Source of the DNA: an uncultured Sunxiuqinia sp.
Lineage (GTDB): Bacteria > Bacteroidota > Bacteroidia > Bacteroidales > Prolixibacteraceae
Direction of reading: 5' to 3'
Assembly: GCF_947495665.1 (NCBI RefSeq)
Contig: NZ_CANLZV010000018.1
Location: forward strand, 1 to 64,000
DNA length: 64,000 nt
Positions 52,573 to 61,119 of the stretch are shown one piece after another. Each line of letters opens with the position of its first letter. Within the stretch, counting starts at the first letter, position 1. The notes beneath the pieces were generated by a model, which ran no database searches, had not been told where the DNA came from, and saw only the letters and a program-made list of their open reading frames with translations. The position numbers and the translations under genes are program-made.

Positions 52573-52618
52573 AAGTCCGCTGGCTCTGAGGGGAATAAAT
52601 CTATGAGCCAACGGACTT
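52573..52618 (-). terminator. Terminator of the TIM-barrel lipoprotein gene
   Basis: A long stem (AAGTCCG and TGGCTC, 52573-52586, with GAGCCA and CGGACTT, 52605-52618) with one mismatch is followed on the minus strand by CTTTTC. It lies 24 nt past the stop at 52642. Confidence 0.7.
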
Positions 52619-52641
52619 TTGCTTTTTAGAAAGATGGAGGG

Positions 52642-54414
52642 CTACCAGTTGGTAAACCAGTATTGCAATAGCTTTTCAGCCGGCTTGTTTCTGACTGAAG
52701 CTGATTTTTGAAAGGCGGTTTCCATGTCACGTGGTGCATATTTCTCCAGTTGGTCATAATACATGTAGCCGTGCGACAGTATTCCTTTTACATTAGTGCT
52801 TGTTTCATTGACAGCTTCCATGATTCCCTGATAGATATCGGCCTGCTCATAATAATCCTTCTCAAAATTGTCGGCTTCGCGGCCTACCGCCAAAACCGGC
52901 TCCAGATGACCGTAGTGATTGGCTGCTCCATCAGCCGATGGTGCCCAGATCCATAAGATTATCGGCTTGTCAAAATCGGCATAGCGATTCAGTGTGGTGG
53001 CAACGGCCTCTTTGACTTGGCTGGGAGTTGGGTTGACCGTCTCCGTATTGTTTGAAATAACCAGGCCAAAGGCATCAAATAGGTTTATGAAGGTTTTGGT
53101 GTATCCGGAATCTTCAAAGTATGCCACCTCGCGGCCTCCATGGTAGTTGGGGGCTTCAAATGGCCGGGCAGTACCAAAGTAGAGGATTTCGCCAGAAAAA
53201 ACTGCGCGCAGGTCAGCAATTAGCTTGGTCCACAATTCGTGATAGCGGGCTTCGGAAGAGAAAAGTGCGGGCGATGTGGCATAATTTAGGCCGTGCCCTA
53301 AGGAAATGTAAGGAACGTTGTTGGTTTGTGCTACGGCAGCATAATCGGTTAACACCCGGGTGTATTCGGAGAACCAGTCGTTCCAGAATTCATCGCTTAG
53401 TGTCGTCCCTGAGAAAACCAGCTCATTAAATGACTTCCCGTCCAGCTGTTCTTCGTCCTGCGGCCATACCCCAAACCAATAAATTAAGTCCAGACCTTGC
53501 GCGTTGGCTTTTTCGGTGAGGTTGGTATATTGGGAGTAGCTAAGCATGTCCCAGGAATGTGTGGTGGCAGCCTGCGTACTCATTTTCACGGAGTCGGTAC
53601 CAACAACGGTTACAAATACCGGATCGAAAACGGTTGCCGCATTGACCTTCATGCTGTTCAAGCGGGCAAAGGTGCTTTCAAAGGCATCGGGGTAGAGGTC
53701 TTCTCCCATCCAAGGACCCGCGTCAAACAAGCTGATTCCTTTGATAAAATCGTCCGGTTTGGGGTTTACGTTTTGAGGCGTTGGATAGGCATAAAGGGGA
53801 ATCGTGAGTTCGGCATCGTCCATCAGGTCGAATCCATAGCTAAAAGGGATGTAGCCTGAACCCACTTCGCTGGTGATGGTGCATACGGGCCCCAGTGTTT
53901 GGTAATTGCTGAATTGATAGGCTCCTTGCTCGTTGGTTTGAACAGTGGTGTTCTCTAAAGCGATAGTCATGTTGCTCAAGGCTTCCTGGGTGAGCCGGTT
54001 CTTTAAGGTACCGCTAACCGATACATTTAGCTTGGGCTCGGCCAGTTTCACCCGCACCTGCTCCAAGGCTGTTTGGTTGTCCTGGTCCACAGCTTCGGCC
54101 CGGATGATGTGTTCACCCAAAGCTTCTTCCGAAGTATCCCATTGGTAGGAATAGGGCGGATTTTCCAGATAGGCTACTTCTAAGTTGTTAATGTAGAAAC
54201 GGACAAAGCGAACGCCTTCGTCATCTGTGGCCGTAGCGCTGATGGTAATGACCTCGCCAAGAGCTTTCTCGGACTGGTCAACGGGAGAAGTGATGGTAAC
54301 TTCAGGAGGAGTCGGTTCTTTTTCGGGTTTCTTCTCATCTTCTTTGCAGGTCCATAGGAAGCCGGCCAGCAGGAGAAGAACTAAAAGTTTAAGGCTTCGG
54401 TTTTGAATTAACAT
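52642..54414 (-). CDS. Lipoprotein with Ig-like domains and a glycoside-hydrolase-like TIM barrel
   Basis: The product is 590 residues. A lipoprotein signal (Cys in GFLWTCKE) is followed by a Pro/Glu/Lys linker, an Ig-like domain (about 37-120: VTITSPVDQSEKALGEVITI, VRFVRFYINNLEVAY), and a carboxypeptidase-regulatory-like domain (about 125-205). From FIKGISLFDAGPWMGEDLYP (about 225) to the end it resembles GH113-type or related TIM barrels, with GLDLIYWFGVWPQDEE, PYISLGHGLNY and PIILWIWAPSADG. I cannot name the family securely. It is surface or periplasmic and probably acts on a glycan, with the GH20 and GH109-like genes nearby. An Ala/Ser-rich C-terminus shows no sorting domain. Confidence 0.68.
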   Translation of the reverse strand: MLIQNRSLKLLVLLLLAGFLWTCKEDEKKPEKEPTPPEVTITSPVDQSEKALGEVITISATATDDEGVRFVRFYINNLEVAYLENPPYSYQWDTSEEALGEHIIRAEAVDQDNQTALEQVRVKLAEPKLNVSVSGTLKNRLTQEALSNMTIALENTTVQTNEQGAYQFSNYQTLGPVCTITSEVGSGYIPFSYGFDLMDDAELTIPLYAYPTPQNVNPKPDDFIKGISLFDAGPWMGEDLYPDAFESTFARLNSMKVNAATVFDPVFVTVVGTDSVKMSTQAATTHSWDMLSYSQYTNLTEKANAQGLDLIYWFGVWPQDEEQLDGKSFNELVFSGTTLSDEFWNDWFSEYTRVLTDYAAVAQTNNVPYISLGHGLNYATSPALFSSEARYHELWTKLIADLRAVFSGEILYFGTARPFEAPNYHGGREVAYFEDSGYTKTFINLFDAFGLVISNNTETVNPTPSQVKEAVATTLNRYADFDKPIILWIWAPSADGAANHYGHLEPVLAVGREADNFEKDYYEQADIYQGIMEAVNETSTNVKGILSHGYMYYDQLEKYAPRDMETAFQKSASVRNKPAEKLLQYWFTNW

Positions 54415-54948
54415 AGGTGACGTTTTTGGTTTGTTATGGTTATTTATTTTCGTGACTGTTCTGTCAGTCTGATCAAGCCTTTGCGGAATGGTTCGGACTG
54501 ACTCACATGATCATGGGCTGAAGCATGTCTGCTCCTTTTCGCTTATTCATTCTGCTGACAGCTATTGCCTGGGGGTGGTGCTGGAACGACCAGAGAATAT
54601 AACCTGTGATAAGCATTGGAGATTCGTGGCGCTTATCGCGTCGCTCTTTTCAAAGGGCTCTGTACGAGCAGGATGAGAATGAGATAAAAATAAATAAATA
54701 TTTCAAATTAAGAAAAAAGAAAGATCATTTGTTCGTTTTCTGGTAAGGCAAAGGCAAAGGCAAAGGCAAAGGCACTCTGCTCTTCGCCCCATGCCCTTTG
54801 CGCTTCCCTCCAGGCCCTCTGCCCTTCGCTCACGTTTTTTGGCTCTTTATTCTTGGTTTTCCTTCTCGGGCTTCTTCTAGTTTATTTGTGCGAATGTGTT
54901 TAAACTGCGAAATTCTAGAAAAAAACTGCTTTTTGCTTACAAATTAAT
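54415..54948. other. Gene-free stretch with GGCAAA tandem repeat
   Basis: No gene is supported; a 62-codon frame at 54488-54676 has no recognisable feature. A GGCAAA array (four units plus GGCA, 54747-54774) is followed by a CT-rich tract of reversed, related words (CCCTTTGCG, CCCTTCGCTC). Confidence 0.5.
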
Positions 54949-54979
54949 TTTGTGTGTTGGGGATTAATTTTTACATTTG
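54949..54979 (+). promoter_or_regulatory. ilvD: ilv operon promoter (TTTG-N19-TACATTTG)
   Basis: TTTG 54949-54952 and TACATTTG 54972-54979 with a 19-nt spacer are a textbook Bacteroidota promoter. Transcription would begin near 54986, about 14 nt before the first leader peptide. Confidence 0.72.
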
Positions 54980-54999
54980 CTCCATCAACAATTAAAAAA

Positions 55000-55065
55000 A
55001 TGAAAATTCCGGCTATCATACTTAACGTCATTATTCTTCTCGTGGTCATTTCGCAAGCGAAGTGA
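55000..55065 (+). CDS. ilv leader peptide 1 (21 residues, Ile/Leu/Val-rich)
   Basis: The frame opens at ATG 55000 with KIPAIILNVIILLVVIS and closes at TGA 55063-55065. Twelve of 21 residues are Ile, Leu or Val, the three products of the downstream operon. It starts just after the promoter and just before an intrinsic terminator, the geometry of ribosome-mediated attenuation. Slow translation of the branched-chain codons would leave the stop-codon region free to pair as an antiterminator. Confidence 0.85.
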   Translation: MKIPAIILNVIILLVVISQAK

Positions 55066-55122
55066 GGATGTCGTACGTTGGTATAACCGATAGCCATTCT
55101 CAATAGGGGGAATGGCTTTTTT
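55064..55122 (+). terminator. ilv attenuator 1 (terminator and antiterminator)
   Basis: Terminator: 8-bp perfect stem (55092-55099 with 55110-55117), then TTTTTT. Antiterminator: GAGGATG (55064-55070, starting in the leader stop codon) pairs with CATTCTC (55095-55101) with one G-U and would destroy the terminator. Confidence 0.82.
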
Positions 55123-55143
55123 CATTTATTAGGACTTATAGTT

Positions 55144-55203
55144 ATGAGACATTTTACAGCAATTTACCTGGTCATTCTACTCGTCATTCTAGTATTTCAC
55201 TAA
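55144..55203 (+). CDS. ilv leader peptide 2 (19 residues, Ile/Leu/Val-rich)
   Basis: ATG 55144 opens RHFTAIYLVILLVILVFH and TAA 55201-55203 closes it. Ten of 19 residues are Ile, Leu or Val, nearly all in one run. It differs in sequence from leader 1, so it is not a simple recent duplication. It lies between attenuator 1 and a second terminator and repeats the same logic. Confidence 0.85.
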   Translation: MRHFTAIYLVILLVILVFH

Positions 55204-55269
55204 GAAAGGCCTGGGATTGTTGAACAAATAAAATTCGAAAGCCTTTCTCTATAGGAGAAGGGCTTTTTT
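55203..55269 (+). terminator. ilv attenuator 2 (terminator and antiterminator)
   Basis: Terminator: 12-bp stem with one G-U (55238-55249 with 55255-55266), then T run. Antiterminator: AGAAAGGC (55203-55210, starting at the leader stop codon) is an exact complement of GCCTTTCT (55241-55248) inside the terminator's left arm. ilvD starts 23 nt downstream. Confidence 0.85.
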
Positions 55270-55291
55270 AAAAATATAAAAGAGGATTGAA

Positions 55292-57121
55292 ATGCAGAAA
55301 AAGTTAAGATCAGCCACAACTACCGAAGGACGGAAAATGGCCGGGGCCCGAAGTCTTTGGAGGGCCAATGGAGTGAAAGAGGAACAATTTGGCAAACCGA
55401 TGATTGCCATTGTCAATTCCTTCACCCAGTTTGTGCCGGGGCATGTGCATTTGCATCACATCGGTCAGGAAATAAAAGCACTGATTGAAAAACGAGGATG
55501 TTTTGCCGCCGAATTCAACACCATTGCCATTGACGATGGCATTGCGATGGGGCACGATGGCATGCTTTACTCCTTACCCTCGCGCGATGTGATTGCCGAT
55601 AGTGTGGAATACATGTGCAACGGGCACAAGGTAGATGCGATGGTTTGCATTTCAAACTGCGATAAGATTACTCCTGGTATGATGATGGCTGCGATGCGTT
55701 TGAACATCCCGGCCATTTTTGTTTCCGGGGGGCCGATGGAAGCCGGTAAAATTGACGATAAAGCTTATGACCTGGTGGATGCCATGGTGATGGCTGCCGA
55801 CGACTCGGTTTCTGATGAAACCATATTGCGCGTGGAGCAGGAAGCATGTCCTACCTGTGGCTCGTGCTCGGGCATGTTTACGGCCAATTCGATGAACTGC
55901 CTGGCGGAAGCACTGGGACTGGCTTTGCCCGGTAACGGAACCATTGTGGCTACGCATGCCAACCGTAAAAAACTGTTTGCTGAGGCGGCCGACCGCATTG
56001 TTGACATTACTTACGATCATTATCAGAATGGCAATGAAAAAGTAACGCCGCGTGGAATTGCCACCCGGGCTGTGTTTGAAAATGCCATGAAACTGGATAT
56101 TGCCATGGGCGGATCAACCAACACGGTGCTGCACATTTTGGCCATCGCGCAGGAGGCCGGGGTTGATTTTACGATGGAAGATATTGACCAGCTTTCGCGC
56201 AATACGCCTAACCTGTGTAAGGTGGCACCCAATTCGGACTATCATATTGAAGATGTGAACCGCGCAGGAGGAATTCTGGGCATTTTGGCCGAAATGAACC
56301 GGGGTGGCTTGCTGGACACCTCCGTTTCGCGGGTGGACGGGTATACCCTGGCCGAAGCCATTGAGCAGTTTGATATCACGAAGGAAGGGGTATCGGAAGT
56401 GGCTGTTCAAAAATACAAATCGGCACCGGCGGGTGTGCGCAATAATGTGATGGGCTCGCAGGAAAGTTATTACAAAGAGCTGGATGCGGATCGTGCCGAA
56501 GGATGTATCCGGGATATGGAGCACGCTTACAGTAAAGATGGCGGGCTGGCGGTATTGTTCGGAAACATTGCCCGCAACGGATGTATCATCAAAACAGCCG
56601 GGGTTGACCCTTCGGTGTACACCTTTAAAGGAACTGCCCGGGTGTTTCACTCGCAGGACACAGCAGTCAATGGAATTTTAGGCGATGCTGTACAGGCCGG
56701 CGATGTGGTGGTTATCCGCTACGAAGGACCGAAAGGCGGGCCAGGCATGCAGGAAATGCTTTACCCCACGTCTTATATCAAATCCATGAAACTGGATAAG
56801 GCTTGCGCCTTGATCACCGATGGACGTTTTTCAGGCGGTACTTCGGGCTTGTCTATCGGACACGTATCGCCCGAGGCGGCTGCAGGTGGGGAAATTGCGC
56901 TGATTGAGGATGGTGATTTGATTGAAATCAGCATTCCCGAACGAAAAATCAATCTGCTGATTTCGGATGAAGAAATGGCGAAACGAAAAGCAGCCGAAGA
57001 AGCCAAAGGCAAAGACGCTTACACACCAGTAGGACGTAACCGGGTGGTGAGCAAAGCGCTGAAAGCATATGCCAGCCTTGTTTCATCAGCCGATAAAGGT
57101 GCAATTCGATTAATTGATTAG
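55292..57121 (+). CDS. ilvD: Dihydroxy-acid dehydratase
   Basis: The product is 609 residues, near the E. coli length. Iron-sulfur Cys are in [11 protein letters not shown] (about 122) and [19 protein letters not shown] (about 186-204), with [39 protein letters not shown] and [21 protein letters not shown] as further signatures. It dehydrates 2,3-dihydroxy acids in valine and isoleucine synthesis. First structural gene after the two attenuators; ilvB follows after 22 nt. Confidence 0.97.
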   Translation: MQKKLRSATTTEGRKMAGARSLWRANGVKEEQFGKPMIAIVNSFTQFVPGHVHLHHIGQEIKALIEKRGCFAAEFNTIAIDDGIAMGHDGMLYSLPSRDVIADSVEYMCNGHKVDAMVCISNCDKITPGMMMAAMRLNIPAIFVSGGPMEAGKIDDKAYDLVDAMVMAADDSVSDETILRVEQEACPTCGSCSGMFTANSMNCLAEALGLALPGNGTIVATHANRKKLFAEAADRIVDITYDHYQNGNEKVTPRGIATRAVFENAMKLDIAMGGSTNTVLHILAIAQEAGVDFTMEDIDQLSRNTPNLCKVAPNSDYHIEDVNRAGGILGILAEMNRGGLLDTSVSRVDGYTLAEAIEQFDITKEGVSEVAVQKYKSAPAGVRNNVMGSQESYYKELDADRAEGCIRDMEHAYSKDGGLAVLFGNIARNGCIIKTAGVDPSVYTFKGTARVFHSQDTAVNGILGDAVQAGDVVVIRYEGPKGGPGMQEMLYPTSYIKSMKLDKACALITDGRFSGGTSGLSIGHVSPEAAAGGEIALIEDGDLIEISIPERKINLLISDEEMAKRKAAEEAKGKDAYTPVGRNRVVSKALKAYASLVSSADKGAIRLID

Positions 57122-57143
57122 TAACTAATAAAAACTCATTCAT

Positions 57144-58841
57144 ATGGCTACAAAGAGAATTACAGGTTCGCAAGCCGTTATTCTGTCACTTTTGGAAGAA
57201 GGCGTTGATACCATTTTTGGCTATCCGGGCGGGGCTATCATGCCCATTTATGATGCTTTGTATGATTTTGACAAACAAGTTTCTCATATCCTGACCCGCC
57301 ATGAGCAGGGGGCAGTACATGCGGCTGAAGGTTATGCTAAAGTGACCGGAAAAGCAGGCGTTTGCTTTGCCACTTCAGGTCCTGGTGCAACGAATTTGAT
57401 TACCGGGATTGCTGATGCCATGATTGATTCCATTCCGCTGGTTTGCATTACCGGCCAGGTGGCTTCTCCTTTGTTGGGAACCGATGCTTTCCAGGAGTCG
57501 GATGTGGTCGGTATTTCCATGCCAATTACCAAGTGGAACTACCAGGTCACGAAGGCCGAGGAAATTCCGGAAGCCATTGCCCGGGCCTTCTTCATTGCCC
57601 AGTCCGGAAGACCTGGTCCTGTGTTGTTGGATATTGCCAAGGATGCTCAATTCCAGGAAATTGATTTTAGCTATAAGAAGTGTACCAAAATACGATCCTA
57701 TATTTCCAAGCGTGCTGTTGACCCATTTAAGGTGAAAGCAGCGGCGTGGTTGATCGATCAGGCCAAAAAACCTTTGTTGCTGTTTGGGCAGGGGGTAATT
57801 ATTGCCCAGGCCGAAGCGGAGTTGAAGGCTTTTGTAGAGAAAACAGGAATCCCGGCTGCCTGGACCTTGTTGGGACTGTCGGCCTTACCGAGTGATCATC
57901 CCTTAAATGTAGGGATGCTGGGGATGCACGGCAACTATGGGCCAAACATAAAAACCAATGAGGCCGACCTGATTATTGCGGTGGGGATGCGCTTTGACGA
58001 CCGGGTAACCGGCAAGGTAAGCGCTTATGCCAAAAACGCGAAGATTATCCACCTGGAAGTTGATCCGGCGGAAATCGACAAAATCATCAAAACCGATGTG
58101 GCGGTGTTGGGAAGTGCTAAGGAATCGCTGGCTATGTTGACCAACAATGTGAAGGAAAACAAACATGAGGCTTGGCTTCAGGAATTCCGCGACTGCGATA
58201 AAGTTGAACGTGAAAAAGTAATTGATAAAGATATTTACCCAAACAAGGAAGGCTTAACCATGGGAGAAGTGGTGCGCATCACTTCTGAAAAAACGAACCA
58301 CAATGCGGTGCTGGTGACCGATGTGGGGCAACAGCAAATGATTGCCTCCCGCTACTTTAAGTTTTCCCAGTCGAAAAGCAATGTAACTTCCGGAGGTTTG
58401 GGGACGATGGGCTACGGAATTCCTGCAGCTGTAGGGGCCCAGTTGGGTGCCAAGGACCGCACGGTATGCTGCTTTGTGGGCGATGGAGGTTTCCAGATGA
58501 CCTTGCAGGAGCTGGGAACAATCGTACAAAATAAGCTGCCGGTAAAAATAATCTTGCTGAATAACAATTTTCTGGGAATGGTGCGCCAATGGCAGCAGTT
58601 GTTCTTTGAAAAACGTTATTCGTTTACTGAGCTCCAAAACCCGGATTTCATCACCATTGCCAAAGGTTTTGGCATGGCCGGTCATAAAGTAACCCAACGC
58701 GAAGACCTGGAAGAAGGCGTTCAGCGCATGGTTGACCACGATGGTCCGTATTTGCTGGAAGTTGTTGTTGAAAAAGAAGATAATGTATTTCCTATGGTTC
58801 CTTCAGGAGCTTCCGTTTCTGACATTATCCTTGAAGCATAA
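57144..58841 (+). CDS. ilvB: Acetolactate synthase large (catalytic) subunit
   Basis: The product is 565 residues. Motifs: FGYPGGAIMPIYDAL, catalytic Glu in TRHEQGAVHAAEGYA (about 51-65), SGPGATNLITGIADA, FQESDVVGISMPITKWN, GMRFDDRVTG and the ThDP/Mg motif GDGGFQMTLQEL ... NNNFLGMVRQWQ (about 446-480). It condenses pyruvate to acetolactate or with 2-oxobutyrate to acetohydroxybutyrate. ilvN follows after 17 nt. Catabolic acetolactate synthase is unlikely given the FAD-type motifs and operon. Confidence 0.97.
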   Translation: MATKRITGSQAVILSLLEEGVDTIFGYPGGAIMPIYDALYDFDKQVSHILTRHEQGAVHAAEGYAKVTGKAGVCFATSGPGATNLITGIADAMIDSIPLVCITGQVASPLLGTDAFQESDVVGISMPITKWNYQVTKAEEIPEAIARAFFIAQSGRPGPVLLDIAKDAQFQEIDFSYKKCTKIRSYISKRAVDPFKVKAAAWLIDQAKKPLLLFGQGVIIAQAEAELKAFVEKTGIPAAWTLLGLSALPSDHPLNVGMLGMHGNYGPNIKTNEADLIIAVGMRFDDRVTGKVSAYAKNAKIIHLEVDPAEIDKIIKTDVAVLGSAKESLAMLTNNVKENKHEAWLQEFRDCDKVEREKVIDKDIYPNKEGLTMGEVVRITSEKTNHNAVLVTDVGQQQMIASRYFKFSQSKSNVTSGGLGTMGYGIPAAVGAQLGAKDRTVCCFVGDGGFQMTLQELGTIVQNKLPVKIILLNNNFLGMVRQWQQLFFEKRYSFTELQNPDFITIAKGFGMAGHKVTQREDLEEGVQRMVDHDGPYLLEVVVEKEDNVFPMVPSGASVSDIILEA

Positions 58842-58858
58842 CCTAAAAAATTGAAACA

Positions 58859-59401
58859 ATGAAACAGGAATTTATCATTAGTATATATTCAGAAAACCAC
58901 ATTGGTTTGTTAAACCGGATTACCATCAATTTTACCAAGCGTAAGATGAACATCGAGAGTTTAACCGTTTCTGAATCCGCGATCAAGGGAATTTCAAAGT
59001 TTACCATCGTTGTAAAAGAAGAGGAAGACCGGGTCAAAAAAGTGGTTGGGCAGTTGGAAAAAGTGGTTGAAGTGTTGAAAGCTTTCTACCACACCAATGA
59101 TGAAATGGTTTTTCAGGAGCTAGCGCTTTACAAAGTACAAACGGATACGCTTTACGACAGCGACCAGGTAGAACGCATTGTTCGTAAATCGGGTGCCCGT
59201 ATTTTGGAAATTACCCGTGAATATACTGTTATCGAAAAAACAGGACACAAAGAAGAAACCCAGGAGCTGTTTGAAGCGTTGAACCAGTTTGGCGTACTTC
59301 AGTTTATTCGCTCAGGCCGGATTGCCATTACACGCGACCCGATTGAGCGGCTTTCTGAGTTCTTGCGCGAACGGGACACCTTGCTGAGTCAGGTTGACTA
59401 G
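58859..59401 (+). CDS. ilvN: Acetolactate synthase small (regulatory) subunit
   Basis: The product is 180 residues. An N-terminal ACT domain (about 3-80: FIISIYSENHIGLLNRITINF, KRKMNIESLTVSES, FTIVVKEEEDRVKKVVGQLEKVVEV) is followed by the C-terminal ALS small-subunit domain (VERIVRKSGARILEITREYTVIE, FGVLQFIRSGRIAITRDP). It should confer valine feedback inhibition on IlvB. It sits between ilvB and ilvC, as in many Bacteroidota. Confidence 0.95.
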   Translation: MKQEFIISIYSENHIGLLNRITINFTKRKMNIESLTVSESAIKGISKFTIVVKEEEDRVKKVVGQLEKVVEVLKAFYHTNDEMVFQELALYKVQTDTLYDSDQVERIVRKSGARILEITREYTVIEKTGHKEETQELFEALNQFGVLQFIRSGRIAITRDPIERLSEFLRERDTLLSQVD

Positions 59402-59466
59402 CCGGTGAAACATTGAAAAAGAATATTGTAGATTAGTTGAAAATAGATTTAAAAAGTAAAATAGAA

Positions 59467-60942
59467 ATGGCAAATTATTTCAACACACTTCCGTTGCGTT
59501 TGCAATTGGAACAGTTAGGAACTTGTGAGTTTATGGACCAGGCTGAATTTGCAGACGGCGTAAAAAAGCTGGAAGGCAAAAAAGTAGTCATCGTGGGTTG
59601 TGGCGCACAAGGCTTGAATCAAGGTTTAAACATGCGCGATTCAGGTCTGGACGTATCGTACACCCTGCGTGAAGCAGCCATCAAGGAAAAGCGTCAGTCA
59701 TACAAAAATGCAGTTGAAAACAATTTCAAAGTAGGAACTTACGAAGAAATGTTGCCAACCGCTGACTTGGTGATTAACCTGACTCCGGACAAACAGCACA
59801 CCAACGTGATTAACGCGGTGATGCCACTGATGAAAAAAGGAGCAACTTTATCGTACTCTCACGGGTTCAACATTGTTGAGGAAGGCATGCAAGTCCGTAA
59901 AGACCTTACCGTGATTATGGTAGCGCCTAAATCGCCGGGTTCGGAAGTGCGTGAAGAATACAAACGTGGTTTTGGGGTACCTACCCTGATTGCCGTTCAC
60001 CCCGAAAATGATCCAAACGGAGATGGATTTGAAATTGCCAAAGCTTATGCCGTGGCTACTGGTGGACACAAAGCGGGTGTTTTGAAATCATCGTTTGTTG
60101 CCGAAGTGAAATCAGATTTGATGGGTGAGCAAACCATTTTGTGTGGCTTGTTGCAAACAGGTTCAATCCTGTCGTTCGACAAAATGATTGAAAAAGGCAT
60201 TGAGCCAGGCTATGCTTCAAAACTGATTCAGTATGGATGGGAAGTGATTACCGAAGCCTTGAAACACGGTGGAATCACGAACATGATGGATCGTTTGTCG
60301 AATCCGGCAAAAATCAAAGCTTTTGAATTGGCTGAAGAGTTGAAAGATATTATGCGTCCGTTGTTCCAAAAGCATATGGATGATATCATGTCGGGTGAAT
60401 TCTCGAAAACCATGATGGAAGACTGGGCCAATGATGATAAAAACCTGTTGACCTGGCGTGCTGCCACTGGTGAAACGGCTTTTGAAAAAACGCCAGCTAC
60501 CGATGAAGAAGTTAGTGAGCAGGAATACTTTGACAATGGCGTTTTGTTGGTTGCCTTTGTGAAATCTGGTGTTGAGCTGGCTTTCGAAACCATGACCGAA
60601 GCTGGTATCAAAGAAGAGTCAGCTTACTACGAGTCGTTGCACGAAACGCCGCTGATTGCCAATACGATTGCCCGTAAGAAGTTGTTCGAAATGAACCGGG
60701 TTATTTCGGATACGGCCGAGTATGGCTGCTATTTGTTCGATCATGCCTGCAAGCCCTTGTTAGCTGACTTCATGAACAAAATTGAAGCTGATGTGATTGG
60801 TGAAACTTATGGCGAAGGTTATGACAACAGTGTGGATAACAAACGACTGATTGAAGTAAACGCCCAAATTCGCTACCACGATGTGGAAATCATTGGCGAA
60901 GAATTGCGTGCGGCTATGGCTGCCATGAAAGCGATTTACTAG
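59467..60942 (+). CDS. ilvC: Ketol-acid reductoisomerase, long class II form
   Basis: The product is 491 residues from ATG 59467 ([17 protein letters not shown]), matching the E. coli-type long KARI in length and start; the frame opening at TTG 59437 is rejected. NADPH motif [21 protein letters not shown] (about 42-62), [36 protein letters not shown] and the duplicated C-terminal knot domain ([19 protein letters not shown]) are present. It converts acetohydroxy acids to dihydroxy acids. Last gene of the operon, with a terminator 52 nt downstream. Confidence 0.96.
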   Translation: MANYFNTLPLRLQLEQLGTCEFMDQAEFADGVKKLEGKKVVIVGCGAQGLNQGLNMRDSGLDVSYTLREAAIKEKRQSYKNAVENNFKVGTYEEMLPTADLVINLTPDKQHTNVINAVMPLMKKGATLSYSHGFNIVEEGMQVRKDLTVIMVAPKSPGSEVREEYKRGFGVPTLIAVHPENDPNGDGFEIAKAYAVATGGHKAGVLKSSFVAEVKSDLMGEQTILCGLLQTGSILSFDKMIEKGIEPGYASKLIQYGWEVITEALKHGGITNMMDRLSNPAKIKAFELAEELKDIMRPLFQKHMDDIMSGEFSKTMMEDWANDDKNLLTWRAATGETAFEKTPATDEEVSEQEYFDNGVLLVAFVKSGVELAFETMTEAGIKEESAYYESLHETPLIANTIARKKLFEMNRVISDTAEYGCYLFDHACKPLLADFMNKIEADVIGETYGEGYDNSVDNKRLIEVNAQIRYHDVEIIGEELRAAMAAMKAIY

Positions 60943-60993
60943 TTTATTCGCAATTTCCCGGCAAACAAAAGTAGCCGGGGAAAGATAAGATAG

Positions 60994-61024
60994 AAGCTCC
61001 ATCCTGGTGATGGGGCTTTTTTTG
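60994..61024 (+). terminator. Terminator of the ilv operon
   Basis: A 10-bp stem with one G-U (60994-61003 with 61009-61018) and a T run closes the transcript. Confidence 0.85.
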
Positions 61025-61119
61025 TGCGGTTTATCCGGCTGGTTTTGCAGCTTGTCAGAATATTCTTTTAAATTCATCCTTTTTAGAGGTTCTTTGAACA
61101 AACCTTTAATACCGGACTG

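Noticed and set aside
54488-54676. 62-codon frame upstream of the ilv operon
   Set aside because: No promoter, domain, signal or conserved-looking sequence; composition like the surrounding gap.
59437-59466. TTG start of ilvC
   Set aside because: ATG 59467 gives the exact conserved KARI start and the standard 491-residue length.
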